The notes beneath the pieces are model-generated. The model made no database searches. It was given only the letters and a program-made list of their open reading frames with translations, and was not told where the DNA came from. From Hyphomicrobiales bacterium (GTDB lineage: Bacteria; Pseudomonadota; Alphaproteobacteria; Rhizobiales; Methylopilaceae): a stretch of DNA of 64,000 nucleotides. The translations under genes were made by a program, and so were the position numbers. The DNA lies in NCBI GenBank assembly GCA_022842205.1, contig JALHQA010000004.1, positions 114,501-178,500 of the forward strand, written 5' to 3'. Shown here in pieces: positions 34,922 to 43,700 of this stretch (the stretch's first letter is position 1; every line of letters begins with the position of its first letter).

Positions 34922-36013
34922 CTATTCCGGTTTTATCCGGTTCACATGGCCCATCTTGCGGCCGGGACGGGCCTGGCCCTTGCCGTAGAGGTGGATCCTG
35001 GTGCCGGGTTCGGCGGCAAGTTCCTGCCATTTCAGGACTTCTTCGCCCAGAAGATTGGTCATCTCGGCCAGGCCGAGGCGTCTCGGGCTGCCGAGCGGCC
35101 AGCCGGCAATGGCCCGGATATGCTGCTCGAACTGGCTGGTTTCGGCGCCGTCCTGGGTCCAGTGGCCGGAATTATGGACCCGGGGGGCAAGCTCGTTGAC
35201 GAGGATGCGTTCGCGGCCGCCCTCGCGGACCACGAACATCTCGACCCCGATGACCCCGACATAATCGAGCGCGGCGACGATTTTCTCCGCCGTCGCAAGG
35301 GCCTCCTTCGATGCCTCGGCGGACAGGTCCGCGGGAACGGTGGAGGTGCGAAGGATATGGTTCTCGTGGCGGTTCTCGGTGACATCGAACGCCGCGATCT
35401 CGCCCTTGCGCCCGCGCGCGGCCACCACCGAAACCTCGCGCTCGAACGGCACAAAGGCTTCCAGCACCGCCGGCTGCGAGCCGATGGCGGCGAAGGCGGT
35501 GTCGGTCGAAACATCCTCGCGCAGCATGATCTGGCCCTTGCCGTCATAACCGAAACGGCGCGTCTTCAGCACGGAGGGGCGGCCGAGCGTACGCACGGCG
35601 GCTTCGAGATCGACGACGCTGTTGACTTCGGCGAAGCCCGCGATCGGCACGCCGAGATCTTGAAGGAACGTCTTTTCGGCAAGCCGGTCCTGCGTCGTCG
35701 CGAGTGCGCGCGAATCCGGAAACAGCGGGCGGTGCTTCTCGATCACTTCCGCGGTGCGGGCGGGCACGTTCTCGAATTCGTAGGTGACGAGATCGACCTT
35801 TTGCGCGAAAGCCGCGAGGGCGTCCTCGTCCTCATAGGCCGCCTGCGTGTGCGCGGCCGAGACGTCGAAGGCCGGGCCGGTGTCCGGACAATAGATGTGG
35901 ATCTTGAAGCCGAGCCGCGCGGCATCGAGCGCGAGCATGCGGCCGAGCTGGCCGCCGCCGAGAATGCCGATGGTCGCGCCCGGCGCGAGCGCGGTGAGTT
36001 TGTCTTTCGCCAT
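34922..36013 (-). CDS. purK: N5-carboxyaminoimidazole ribonucleotide synthase
   Basis: This 363-residue ATP-grasp enzyme carboxylates AIR to N5-CAIR in purine synthesis. It opens with TIGILGGGQLGRMLALDAA, has VLKTRRFGYDGKGQ at the ATP-binding loop and LAPRVHNSGHWTQDG near residue 270, all typical of PurK. It follows purE by 3 bp, the usual purEK operon order on the minus strand. Confidence 0.95.
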   Translation of the reverse strand: MAKDKLTALAPGATIGILGGGQLGRMLALDAARLGFKIHIYCPDTGPAFDVSAAHTQAAYEDEDALAAFAQKVDLVTYEFENVPARTAEVIEKHRPLFPDSRALATTQDRLAEKTFLQDLGVPIAGFAEVNSVVDLEAAVRTLGRPSVLKTRRFGYDGKGQIMLREDVSTDTAFAAIGSQPAVLEAFVPFEREVSVVAARGRKGEIAAFDVTENRHENHILRTSTVPADLSAEASKEALATAEKIVAALDYVGVIGVEMFVVREGGRERILVNELAPRVHNSGHWTQDGAETSQFEQHIRAIAGWPLGSPRRLGLAEMTNLLGEEVLKWQELAAEPGTRIHLYGKGQARPGRKMGHVNRIKPE

Positions 36014-36016
36014 TGG

Positions 36017-36517
36017 TTAGGCGTTTCCGGTGATGGGCGTTTCGGCGATCTTCGCCGTCTGCGTGGCGCGCCAGTCGTCGAGCCGGGCGGCGAGGGCCTC
36101 GTCGTGCAGCGCCAGAACGGCGGCGGCGAGCAGCCCCGCATTGGTCGCGCCGGCGCGCCCGATGGCCAGCGTGCCGACCGGAATGCCGGCCGGCATCTGC
36201 GCGATGGAGAGCAGCGAGTCCATGCCGGCAAGCGTCTTGGTCTCGACCGGAACGCCGAACACGGGCAGGGGCGTCATCGACGCCGTCATGCCGGGAAGAT
36301 GCGCGGCGCCGCCGGCACCCGCGATGATGACCTGAAAGCCTTCGGCTTTCGCGCCCTTGGCGAAATCGACGAGACGATCGGGCGTGCGATGAGCGGAGAC
36401 GATGCGCGTGTCATAGGCAACGCCGAGCGCATCCAGCACCTCTGCCGCATGCTGCATGGTTTCCCAGTCCGATTGGCTGCCCATGATAATGGCGACAGGC
36501 TTTGCCTGTGCGGCCAT
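36017..36517 (-). CDS. purE: N5-carboxyaminoimidazole ribonucleotide mutase
   Basis: This 166-residue class I PurE converts N5-CAIR to CAIR. The family motifs are [12 protein letters not shown] at residue 9, [10 protein letters not shown] near 44 and [12 protein letters not shown] near 72. The start at 36517 gives the standard N-terminus; the longer frame extends into the purE leader and towards the divergent MotA-like gene. It is coupled to purK. Confidence 0.95.
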   Translation of the reverse strand: MAAQAKPVAIIMGSQSDWETMQHAAEVLDALGVAYDTRIVSAHRTPDRLVDFAKGAKAEGFQVIIAGAGGAAHLPGMTASMTPLPVFGVPVETKTLAGMDSLLSIAQMPAGIPVGTLAIGRAGATNAGLLAAAVLALHDEALAARLDDWRATQTAKIAETPITGNA

Positions 36518-36662
36518 GACGCGCTCCTTCCCCCGAAAAAGAAGCGCCGGACTATAGGGAGCGGTCTCTTGGGAGGCAAGGTATGTCCCCAGCCCACGAA
36601 ACCGTCGTTTGCATGACAGGCGAGCTTGGTTAAGCTCCCCGCCGCAAAGGAGTTCCCGCCTT

Positions 36663-37595
36663 ATGGCCACCGCTCACGAATTCGATCCTTACAAACTGTC
36701 TTCGCCGCGCGTCTTTTTGCTGCGCATGGTCGTGTTCTGTGTGCTGGCGGCTTTCCTCGTTCTCATTCTGCATGAGCAGATTCGCCGGGCGTTTCTCGCC
36801 AATCCGGGGCTGAACGGGCTGATTTTCGGTGTCCTGTTCATCGGCGTCGTGCTGGCGTTCCGGCAGGTGGTCCGGCTGTTTCGCGAAGTGCGCTGGGTGA
36901 ACGATTTCCGGGTTTCGGACCCCGGGCTCGCGCTGCGCGATCCGCCTGTGCTGCTGGCGCCGATGGCGTCCCTGCTCGGCAACCGGCTCGGCCGCACCTC
37001 GATCTCGACGATGACGCTGCGCTCGATCCTGGATTCGGTCGGCACGCGGCTCGACGAGGCGCGCGATATCGGCCGCTACCTGACCGGCCTTCTGGTTTTT
37101 CTCGGCCTGCTCGGCACGTTCTGGGGTCTTCTCGAAACCGTGTCGTCGGTCGGCGGCGTGATCTCCGGCCTGTCCGTACAGGGCGATGGCGGCGCGGTGT
37201 TCGACGACCTGAAGCGCGGCCTCGCCGAACCGCTGTCGGGCATGGGCATTGCCTTTTCGTCATCGCTGTTCGGCCTTGCCGGATCGCTGGTGCTCGGATT
37301 CCTCGACCTTCAGGCGGGGCAGGCGCAGAACCGTTTCTACAACGAACTCGAGGACTGGCTTTCGGGCACCGTTGCCGATGCGCGGATCGAGGGCGATCCG
37401 GCCGACATCGCGGCCGGCGGCGGCAATTCCGAAACGCTTGTGCGCCTCACCGAAGGCATGGGCACGCTTATCGCGCATCTTCGGGCCGAGCAGGGCCTGA
37501 TACGCGACTGGATGCAGAAGCAGTCGCACGACACCGAGGAAATTCGCCGCATGCTTGGCCGGCCGTCCTCGTCGTCCAAGCGCGAGAAGGATTGA
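36663..37595 (+). CDS. MotA/TolQ/ZorA-like proton-channel protein
   Basis: This 310-residue inner-membrane protein has two N-terminal helices (about residues 18-37 and 47-65). A soluble region follows, then a helix pair with the family motif [20 protein letters not shown] near residue 145 and [19 protein letters not shown] near 205. The cytoplasmic C-terminus ends in a charged tail. It is in an operon with an OmpA-type partner (3-bp gap). The protein is closer to the ExbB/TolQ/ZorA style channel than to the flagellar MotA of the first pair. Its load is unknown. The frame is open to 36609, but ATG 36663 has a GGAG site upstream. Confidence 0.8.
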   Translation: MATAHEFDPYKLSSPRVFLLRMVVFCVLAAFLVLILHEQIRRAFLANPGLNGLIFGVLFIGVVLAFRQVVRLFREVRWVNDFRVSDPGLALRDPPVLLAPMASLLGNRLGRTSISTMTLRSILDSVGTRLDEARDIGRYLTGLLVFLGLLGTFWGLLETVSSVGGVISGLSVQGDGGAVFDDLKRGLAEPLSGMGIAFSSSLFGLAGSLVLGFLDLQAGQAQNRFYNELEDWLSGTVADARIEGDPADIAAGGGNSETLVRLTEGMGTLIAHLRAEQGLIRDWMQKQSHDTEEIRRMLGRPSSSSKREKD

Positions 37596-37598
37596 TCC

Positions 37599-38603
37599 AT
37601 GGCGCGCGCACGCCGCCAGCAGCGGCACGTCGATTACTGGCCGGGCTTTGTCGATGCTCTCGCGACATTGCTCATGGCGATCATCTTCTTGCTCTCGGTG
37701 TTCGTCGTCGCGCAGTTCATTCTGGCGCAGGAGGCCTCGAACAAGGACACCGCGCTGCAGAGGCTGAACCTGCAGATCGCCGAGCTGACGGAATCGCTCG
37801 CGATGGAGCGGACGTCGAAACGCAGCATGGCGGACGAACTCGCCGCGTTGCAGGCCTCGCTTGCGGGCGCGGAGGCGGAACGCGACCGCCTGCGCGGCGA
37901 ACAGGCGGGAGCGGGGGTGGGCACGGCCCCCGTACCGACAGCCGAGCTCGATCAGCAGCGCGATATCTCGGCGCGCGCTCTGGCGCAGGTCGAACTGCTC
38001 AACCAGCAGATCGCCGCGCTGCGCCGCCAGATCGCGGCTCTTGAAGATGCGCTCGAAGCCTCGGAAGCGCGCGGCCGCGAAAGCAATGCCAAGATCGCCG
38101 ATCTCGGTTCGCGCCTGAACGTCGCGCTGGCGCAGCGCGTGCAGGAACTCGCGCGTTACCGGTCGGATTTCTTCGGGAAGCTGCGCGAGATTCTCGCCAA
38201 CCGTCCAGACATCCGCATCGAGGGCGACCGTTTCGTTTTCCCCTCGGAAGTGTTCTTCGATGTCGGCTCGGCGGCAATCTCGCCGTCCGGCCGCCAGCAG
38301 CTCGACAAGCTGGCCGACGCGCTGAAGCAGCTCGAGACGCAGATTCCGGATGAGATCGCCTGGGTGCTGCGTGTCGACGGCCATACGGACAAGCGGCCGG
38401 TGAACTCGTTTCAGTTCCCGTCGAACTGGGAACTGTCCGCCGCGCGCGCCATCGAGGTCGTGAAATATCTCGTTTCGAGAGGCATCTCGCCGCAGCATCT
38501 CGTGGCGGCGGGCTTCGGCGAGTTCCAGCCGATCGACACGGCCGATACCGAAGAGGCGTTCGCGAAGAACCGCAGGCTGGAGCTGAAGCTGACGGAGCGG
38601 TAA
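37599..38603 (+). CDS. MotB/ZorB-like OmpA-domain protein with long coiled coil
   Basis: This 334-residue protein has one N-terminal helix, DYWPGFVDALATLLMAIIFL, with Asp19 at the position of the MotB proton-carrying Asp. A long coiled coil follows (about residues 45-185). The C-terminal OmpA-like peptidoglycan-binding domain (about 205-334) has VDGHTDKRPV, NWELSAARAIEVVKYL and NRRLELKL. Together with the preceding protein it should form an ion-driven stator-like complex that reaches the cell wall. ZorB of the Zorya defence system shares this plan, but no ZorC/ZorD/ZorE gene is near. Confidence 0.82.
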   Translation: MARARRQQRHVDYWPGFVDALATLLMAIIFLLSVFVVAQFILAQEASNKDTALQRLNLQIAELTESLAMERTSKRSMADELAALQASLAGAEAERDRLRGEQAGAGVGTAPVPTAELDQQRDISARALAQVELLNQQIAALRRQIAALEDALEASEARGRESNAKIADLGSRLNVALAQRVQELARYRSDFFGKLREILANRPDIRIEGDRFVFPSEVFFDVGSAAISPSGRQQLDKLADALKQLETQIPDEIAWVLRVDGHTDKRPVNSFQFPSNWELSAARAIEVVKYLVSRGISPQHLVAAGFGEFQPIDTADTEEAFAKNRRLELKLTER

Positions 38604-38605
38604 TT

Positions 38606-38746
38606 CCCTCTCCCGTTTACGGGAGAGGTCGGCACGCGCGAAGCGCGGCCGGGTGAGGGGAGTGCAAACGCCGAATCAAGACTTCCCCCTCACCCCGCTC
38701 GACGCCTCCCGGCGTCGAGTCGCCCTCTCCCGTAAACGGGAGAGGG
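38606..38746. repeat. Compound inverted repeat with CCCTCTCCCGTTTACGGGAG ends
   Basis: The left end (CCCTCTCCCGTTTACGGGAG) and the right end (CTCTCCCGTAAACGGGAGAG) are each palindromic and are inverted copies of each other. The middle contains a second pair, GGGTGAGGGGA and CCCCTCACCC, and a GACGCC/GGCGTC hairpin. The whole 141-bp element lies between two convergent genes. It is a REP/BIME-like intergenic mosaic element. Confidence 0.75.
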
Positions 38747-38747
38747 A

Positions 38748-40511
38748 TCAAGCGAACTGCAATTGCGCCAAGCGTGCGTACAGGCCCTTCATCTTGACGA
38801 GCTCGTAATGCTCGCCTTCCTCGACGATGCGTCCGTCCTTCATGACAAGGATGCGGTCGGCCTTCTGTACCGTCGCAAGCCGATGCGCGACGACGAGCGT
38901 GGTGCGGCCCTTCATCAGGCGGGCAAGCGCCTGCTGCACGAGGGCCTCGCTTTCGGCGTCGAGAGCGGACGTCGCTTCGTCAAGAAGCAGGATCGGCGCG
39001 TCGCGCAAAATGGCGCGGGCGATCGCGAGCCGCTGGCGCTGACCTCCCGAGAGCGTGACGCCGCGCTCGCCGACCTCGGTGCCGTAGCCTTCGGGCAGCG
39101 CGCGCAGGAATTCGTCGGCGGCGGCATCCTTCGCCGCGGCCTCGACCTCCTCGTCCGTCGCGTCCGGCCGTCCGAAACGGATGTTTTCGCGGGCGGTCGT
39201 CGCGAAGATGATCGGCTCCTGCGGCACCAGCGCGATGCGCTTGCGCAGCTCGATCGGATCGACCTGCGTGATGTCAATACCGTCGATCAGAACGCGGCCG
39301 CGTTGCGGGTCGTAGAAGCGCAGCAGAAGGTGGAAGATCGTCGACTTGCCGGCGCCGGACGGGCCGACGATGGCGAGCGTTTCGCCTGCCTTCACGTCGA
39401 AGCTGATGTCGTTGAGAACCGATGAGTCCGGCCGCGCCGGATAGGCAAAGCGCACGAAGTCGAAGCTCAGCGCGCCCTTCGTCGTCACCGGCAGCTTGAT
39501 CGGCTTGCGGCGCGTCCTGAGGCTCGGCTTCATGCGGAGAATTTCGTCGAGCCGTTCCGCGGCTCCGGCCGCCTGCGAAATGTCGGCCCACACCTCCGAT
39601 ATCTGCGCGAGGGAACTCGCCGCGAACACCGCATAAAGGACGAACTGGCCGAGAAGGCCTGCCGTCATGCGGCCTTCGAGCACGTCGGTCGCGCCCCACC
39701 ACAGGATGGCGACAACGCTGGCGAAGACGAGGAAGATGACGATCGCCGTCAATACGGCGCGGGTGCGCGTCGCGCTGACCGCGCCGCGATAGGCGCGTTC
39801 GACGGCCGAGCTGAAGCGGGTGTTGATCTGGCCTTCGGCGTTGAAGGCCTGGATCGTGCGCATGGCGCCGATGGCTTCGCCCGCGAGCGCGGACGCATCG
39901 GCCAGCGTGTCCTGCGCGGTGCGCGAGCGGCGCTGCACCGCGCGGCCGAACGCGATCAGCGGAAACACGATCAGCGGAATGGCGAGGAGAACGAGGCCCG
40001 ACAGGCGCGGGCTCGTCACGACCATCATGATGGCCGCGCCGAAGAACAGGAAGAAGTTGCGCAGCGCGACCGAGGCCGACGCACCGAAGGTCGATTTGAT
40101 AAGCGTGGTGTCGGCGGCAAGGCGCGAGACGAGTTCGCCCGAGCGTGCATCGTCATAGAAGCCGGGCGACAGGATCGTGAGATGCTGCAGGACCGCGGAG
40201 CGCAGATCGGCCACGACGCGCTCGCCGAGCGTCATCACGAGGTAGTAGCGGGAGGCGGATGCGAGGGCGAGAATGCCGGCGACCGCGAGCATGGTGGTGA
40301 AATAGAGGTCGACCAGCTGCGCGGCTTCCGACGAAAAGCCGAAATCGATGATGCGACGCAGGGCGACCGGCACGACGAGGGTCGCCGCCGACGCCACGAC
40401 GAGCGCCAGAAAAGCCAGCCCCATCCGCCACTTGTAGCGCAGGGCGAAGGGCGCCAGGGCCTTCAGGGGCGCAAGACGGTGCGAGCGGGACGAGGAGGGG
40501 CGTGTGCTCAT
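38748..40511 (-). CDS. ABC exporter, fused permease-ATPase (MsbA-like)
   Basis: This 587-residue half-transporter has six membrane helices (about residues 30-310) and a C-terminal ATPase domain (about 345-587). Walker [10 protein letters not shown], signature [16 protein letters not shown] and Walker [13 protein letters not shown] are intact. Homodimers of this type flip lipids or export hydrophobic compounds. The substrate cannot be predicted; an envelope lipid is plausible. Confidence 0.92.
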   Translation of the reverse strand: MSTRPSSSRSHRLAPLKALAPFALRYKWRMGLAFLALVVASAATLVVPVALRRIIDFGFSSEAAQLVDLYFTTMLAVAGILALASASRYYLVMTLGERVVADLRSAVLQHLTILSPGFYDDARSGELVSRLAADTTLIKSTFGASASVALRNFFLFFGAAIMMVVTSPRLSGLVLLAIPLIVFPLIAFGRAVQRRSRTAQDTLADASALAGEAIGAMRTIQAFNAEGQINTRFSSAVERAYRGAVSATRTRAVLTAIVIFLVFASVVAILWWGATDVLEGRMTAGLLGQFVLYAVFAASSLAQISEVWADISQAAGAAERLDEILRMKPSLRTRRKPIKLPVTTKGALSFDFVRFAYPARPDSSVLNDISFDVKAGETLAIVGPSGAGKSTIFHLLLRFYDPQRGRVLIDGIDITQVDPIELRKRIALVPQEPIIFATTARENIRFGRPDATDEEVEAAAKDAAADEFLRALPEGYGTEVGERGVTLSGGQRQRLAIARAILRDAPILLLDEATSALDAESEALVQQALARLMKGRTTLVVAHRLATVQKADRILVMKDGRIVEEGEHYELVKMKGLYARLAQLQFA

Positions 40512-40675
40512 GATGTCAGGGCGGGACCATGCCCATCCGGCCCGGCCCGGCGCAAGATGGAACCTAAAGCCAAGATGACGCGGAAGGGTTGCCCCTTTCC
40601 AGCGGTTCCGGTATTAGCTGCGCCTTCCAGATTTCCCGAGATATCCGAGGGCGCCGCGCGCCCGCGAGGCAGGCC

Positions 40676-40906
40676 ATGAAAAGCGACATCCATCCCGAGT
40701 ACCACTTCATCAAGGTGGTGATGACCGACGGCACCGAGTATCTGACGCGTTCGACCTACGGCAAGGACGGCGACACGCTGCAGCTCGACATCGACCCGAA
40801 GACCCATCCGGCCTGGACCGGCGGCGAACAGCGCCTGCTCGACCGCGCCGGCCGCGTGTCGAAGTTCTCGGCCAAGTTCGGCTCCATCGGCGCCGCCAAG
40901 CGCTGA
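40676..40906 (+). CDS. rpmE: 50S ribosomal protein L31
   Basis: This 76-residue protein begins [20 protein letters not shown] and contains the [13 protein letters not shown] segment typical of alphaproteobacterial L31. It has no cysteines, so it is a zinc-independent form. The frame is open to 40589, but 40676 gives the family start. A strong terminator follows. Confidence 0.95.
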   Translation: MKSDIHPEYHFIKVVMTDGTEYLTRSTYGKDGDTLQLDIDPKTHPAWTGGEQRLLDRAGRVSKFSAKFGSIGAAKR

Positions 40907-40922
40907 GGTCACTGAATTCAAT

Positions 40923-40955
40923 AAAAAAGCCCCGCTTTGGCGGGGCTTTTTATTT
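40923..40955 (+). terminator. Rho-independent terminator after rpmE
   Basis: AGCCCCGC and GCGGGGCT arms pair around a 4-base loop and are followed by TTTTTATTTG. An A-run on the other side makes it potentially bidirectional. Confidence 0.9.
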
Positions 40956-40958
40956 GTC

Positions 40959-41066
40959 CTCATCCTGAGCCGGACTCGCGAAGCGAGCCGCGTCGAAGGA
41001 TGGTCACGAATTAGGTGCTTGCCGCCATCCTTCGACACGGGCCTTCGGCCCGGCTCAGGATGAGGG
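40959..41066. repeat. CATCCTGAG-family inverted repeat
   Basis: CCTCATCCTGAGCCGG at the left end is matched by CCGGCTCAGGATGAGG at the right, and the inner arms (GTCGAAGGATGG and CCATCCTTCGAC) also pair. The element lies between convergent rpmE and rcdA. Relatives are at 59176-59285 and 63481-63622. Confidence 0.8.
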
Positions 41067-41070
41067 TGCT

Positions 41071-41595
41071 TTACGCCTCGACGGCGAAGGCGGTGCGCAG
41101 CAGCGCGAGCTGGCTCTCGATCGGGTTGGAACGGGCTTCCTCGGCCTTGCCGTTCATCTGGTTTTCCAGCATCAGCACCCGGATCTGCAGGCGCTCGGTG
41201 CGGTCGACGAGATCGCGCAGGCGCTCGGGAAGACCGTTGAAGGCGTCGGCGGACACGGTCGAACGGCCGGTCGTCAGCTTCACCTTCTGTTTTTCGGCGC
41301 GGGCCTGATCCTGGTTCATCTCGCCTTCATTGGCGGCGCGCTGGATCAGCAGCCATGACGCGATCTGCATCAGGCGCGTCGTCAGCCGCATGCTCTCGGT
41401 CGCATAGGCGAGGGCGTGGGCGCGGGCGAGCTTGCGGCTTTCCTCACGGCCATCCCCGTCGAGATAGGCGGCGGTCTCTTCGACCAGCGCCATGCCTTCC
41501 CGGAACAGGGTGCGGAAGCTTTCCGACGAAACGAGCTTCTCGCCAAAGGATACGAAAGGCTGTTCGACAGCGAAAGTTTCAGACGTTTCACTCAT
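41071..41595 (-). CDS. rcdA: DUF1465 protein, RcdA-like ClpXP adaptor
   Basis: This 174-residue helical protein matches the DUF1465 family, whose Caulobacter member RcdA is the adaptor that helps ClpXP degrade the cell-cycle regulator CtrA. Visible blocks are FREGMALVEETAAYLDGDGR, the ATESMRLTTRLMQIASWLL helix and LPERLRDLVDRTERLQ. The start at 41595 (MSETSETFAVEQP) is preferred over 41616. Two CtrA-type boxes lie in the 334-bp region upstream. Confidence 0.87.
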   Translation of the reverse strand: MSETSETFAVEQPFVSFGEKLVSSESFRTLFREGMALVEETAAYLDGDGREESRKLARAHALAYATESMRLTTRLMQIASWLLIQRAANEGEMNQDQARAEKQKVKLTTGRSTVSADAFNGLPERLRDLVDRTERLQIRVLMLENQMNGKAEEARSNPIESQLALLRTAFAVEA

Positions 41596-41701
41596 GACGC
41601 GGTCCATGGGAGGCATACCTACGAGATACGAGAAGGCAGGTGCCCCCGGCCCGCCACAATCCCTAGAGTGCCGTGGACTTGTCTCAAACGGAAGCTAAAT
41701 T

Positions 41702-41716
41702 TTAACGATTGGTTAC
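41702..41716. promoter_or_regulatory. CtrA-like box (TTAA-N7-TTAC) before rcdA
   Basis: TTAA at 41702-41705 and TTAC at 41713-41716 lie about 107 bp upstream of the rcdA start, with one mismatch from consensus. It is the nearer of two such boxes in the 41596-41929 region, which otherwise contains only a terminator for DUF1192. Confidence 0.5.
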
Positions 41717-41756
41717 CGGCCCTTGGCGACTAAAGCCGGACCGAGGCCGCCGGGCA

Positions 41757-41785
41757 ATAAAAAAGAGCCGCCAAAGGCGGCTCTG
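41757..41785 (-). terminator. Rho-independent terminator after DUF1192
   Basis: On the minus strand AGAGCCGCC and GGCGGCTCT arms pair around a 3-base loop and are followed by a T-run. It would stop transcription from the DUF1192 gene before it reaches rcdA. Confidence 0.85.
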
Positions 41786-41877
41786 AAGTCTGATGACAGG
41801 GAGGCGTCAAACTGGGCGGCAGGGTCGCCGCCCGAATCCAGAAAGCCTGGACGTTTTATGTAAATAACCTGGAAAGC

Positions 41878-41892
41878 TTAACGCCAGGTTAA
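41878..41892. promoter_or_regulatory. Perfect CtrA box (TTAA-N7-TTAA)
   Basis: TTAA at 41878-41881 and TTAA at 41889-41892 are separated by CGCCAGG, an exact match to the CtrA consensus. It lies 38 bp downstream of the DUF1192 stop and about 285 bp upstream of rcdA, on the far side of the DUF1192 terminator as seen from rcdA. Confidence 0.55.
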
Positions 41893-41929
41893 GGCTCAAC
41901 CGTCCACTGCAAATCGGCGCCCGGCGTCT

Positions 41930-42136
41930 CTAACGTGTGGCCGGTGTGCCGAAAATGCTATCGGCGGCAGCACGTTGGGTTGCCTTTTTGCCCCGCGCTT
42001 CCTCGAGGCGGGCGATCTCGGCCTTCAGCAGTGCGATGCGCTCGTCGAAATCTTCAATGGAGAGAGTGTACAGGTCCTGGCCGATCTCGTGAGCCACTTT
42101 GCGGAGGGGGGCGTCCTCCTCGCCAAATGTCGCCAT
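41930..42136 (-). CDS. DUF1192 family protein
   Basis: This 68-residue protein has the DUF1192 core, YTLSIEDFDERIALLKAEIARLEE, ending in a coiled-coil heptad pattern. It starts MATFGEEDAP. The family is small, alphaproteobacterial and of unknown function. It is divergent from trcR, with a 173-bp gap. Confidence 0.85.
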   Translation of the reverse strand: MATFGEEDAPLRKVAHEIGQDLYTLSIEDFDERIALLKAEIARLEEARGKKATQRAAADSIFGTPATR

Positions 42137-42309
42137 GGCGCATTTCCTCTCTATTTTCTTCCCGAGAAGTTTAGCGCAGCCGGAGCGGAAAAGCGCGCGC
42201 GGCGTTTGCCTCGGGTCGCTGGCGCGCGTATATAGCTGCCATTCCGGCCCTTTGTATCAGGTCCATATGCTTCGCTCCCGGGCGGGCGAAGCGCAGAGGA
42301 GATATTGCC

Positions 42310-43029
42310 ATGGCCAATGCCCCGCTTATGCCGAAGGCAACCGCCGTCTGGCTCGTCGACAACACTTCGCTGTCGTTCGCGCAGATCGCGGATTTTTGCC
42401 ATTTGCACGAGCTTGAGGTGAAGGCCATCGCCGACGGCGACGCGGCCCAGGGCATTCGCGGCATCGACCCGGTGTCCGGCGGGCAGTTGACGCGCGAGGA
42501 AGTCGAGAAGGGCGAGAAGGATTCCAGCTACCGCCTGAAGCTTCAGGAGTCCAAGGTGCGCCTGCCGGAAGTGAAGAAGCGCAAGGGGCCGCGCTACACG
42601 CCGGTGTCCCGCCGCCATGACCGGCCGAGCGCCATCCTCTGGCTGATCCGCAACCACCCGGAGTTGAAGGACAGCCAGATCATGCGTCTCGTCGGCACCA
42701 CGAAATCGACGATCCAGTCAATCCGCGACCGTACGCACTGGAACATCGCGACGTTGCAGCCGATCGATCCGGTCGCGCTTGGGTTGTGCTCGCAGCTCGA
42801 TCTCGACTTCGAGGTCAACAAGGCATCCAAGAATGCCCCGCCGCGTCCCGAGGGCGAGGAAGTGGGCGGCCAGACCTTGCTCCCGGCGGATGTCACCACA
42901 GCCCCGTCGCAGCCTTTCGCAGACTTCGAACCGTCCGAACGCAACCGCGAGGAAGACGACCGCATCGACGCGGATTCGGTGTTCGCGAAGCTCAAGAATC
43001 TGCGCCGCGACGACCCGGAAGAAGATTGA
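42310..43029 (+). CDS. trcR: DUF1013 protein, TrcR-type cell-cycle regulator
   Basis: This 239-residue protein contains the DUF1013 blocks LPEVKKRKGPRYTPVSRRHDRP and AILWLIRNHPELKDSQIMRL, followed by GTTKSTIQSIRDRTHWN, a helix-turn-helix-like region. The family includes TrcR, described as a cell-cycle transcriptional regulator in alphaproteobacteria. The C-terminus is acidic and disordered. A GAGGAG ribosome-binding site lies 8 bp before the start. The DNA-binding role is inferred from family. Confidence 0.87.
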   Translation: MANAPLMPKATAVWLVDNTSLSFAQIADFCHLHELEVKAIADGDAAQGIRGIDPVSGGQLTREEVEKGEKDSSYRLKLQESKVRLPEVKKRKGPRYTPVSRRHDRPSAILWLIRNHPELKDSQIMRLVGTTKSTIQSIRDRTHWNIATLQPIDPVALGLCSQLDLDFEVNKASKNAPPRPEGEEVGGQTLLPADVTTAPSQPFADFEPSERNREEDDRIDADSVFAKLKNLRRDDPEED

Positions 43030-43096
43030 CCGCAATCACTGCCGCATCCCGGTTGCACGGGATGGCGGCGTGGTCATGCGGCCTGGATCAGGCCTA

Positions 43097-43285
43097 TCAG
43101 TGCAGGGTTTTGCTGGCCGGGCTGGTTCTTAGCCGGTTGATCTGGTCTTTCAATTTCAGCTTTTGCCGCTTCAGTTCTGCGACGCGGACATCGTCCGCGG
43201 CAGGGTGGGAGAGCTCATCCTGGATTTCACGCTCCAGCGCCTGATGTTTTTGTTCAAGCGCCGAAAGATGCGAAGCCATCGACAT
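43097..43285 (-). CDS. DUF465 (YdcH-like) protein, first copy
   Basis: This protein of about 62 residues has the DUF465 pattern: HLSALEQKHQALEREI followed by VAELKRQKLKLKDQINRL, a two-helix coiled coil. The start at 43285 (or ATG 43279) follows an AGGAGG motif. The frame runs upstream to 43351 without a ribosome-binding site. The function of the family is unknown. A second copy is encoded divergently 170 bp away. Confidence 0.85.
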   Translation of the reverse strand: MSMASHLSALEQKHQALEREIQDELSHPAADDVRVAELKRQKLKLKDQINRLRTSPASKTLH

Positions 43286-43458
43286 GCGATCACCTCCTAT
43301 GCTTGACTGAGACGCAAGGATGACACGCGTCCCTGACGCTGTCGATTCCACATCAGGACTTGGGCACAGTCGCGGCAGAGGCCTTGATGGCTGCCTCGGG
43401 CCCGCGATATTTTTGCAGGTGCAAGGCTCCGCGAGAGAGCCGAGGCGGGCTGCCCGAT

Positions 43459-43671
43459 ATGTCTGATCAAGAGGACGACGAAGAGACGCTGCGGGCAGAG
43501 CTCTCCCGCCTCGAGCAGGAGCACCGGGATCTCGACGGCGCGATTGCCGCGCTCGAAAGGCTCGGCACCGGAGATCGTCTTCAGGTTCAGAGACTGAAAA
43601 AGCGCAAGCTGTCCCTGCGCGATCGCATCTCGTTCCTCGAAGATGCGCTGACCCCGGACATTATTGCGTAA
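43459..43671 (+). CDS. DUF465 (YdcH-like) protein, second copy
   Basis: This 70-residue protein has ELSRLEQEHRDLDGAIAALE followed by VQRLKKRKLSLRDRISFLED, the same helical hairpin as its divergent neighbour, plus an acidic N-terminus (SDQEDDEE). The start at 43459 is the first ATG in the family position. The two proteins may form hetero-oligomers, which is inference. Confidence 0.82.
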   Translation: MSDQEDDEETLRAELSRLEQEHRDLDGAIAALERLGTGDRLQVQRLKKRKLSLRDRISFLEDALTPDIIA

Positions 43672-43700
43672 TTACCCTTCCTCGCCGGGGCGAGGGTGCC

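Noticed and set aside
34904-36616. A 570-residue open frame on the plus strand across purK and purE
   Set aside because: The two minus-strand genes are unmistakable; the plus frame is an antisense shadow.
36663-38603. A complete Zorya defence system
   Set aside because: Only the ZorA/ZorB-like pair is present; the flanking genes are purE and an ABC exporter, and similar pairs are ordinary chromosomal genes in this class.
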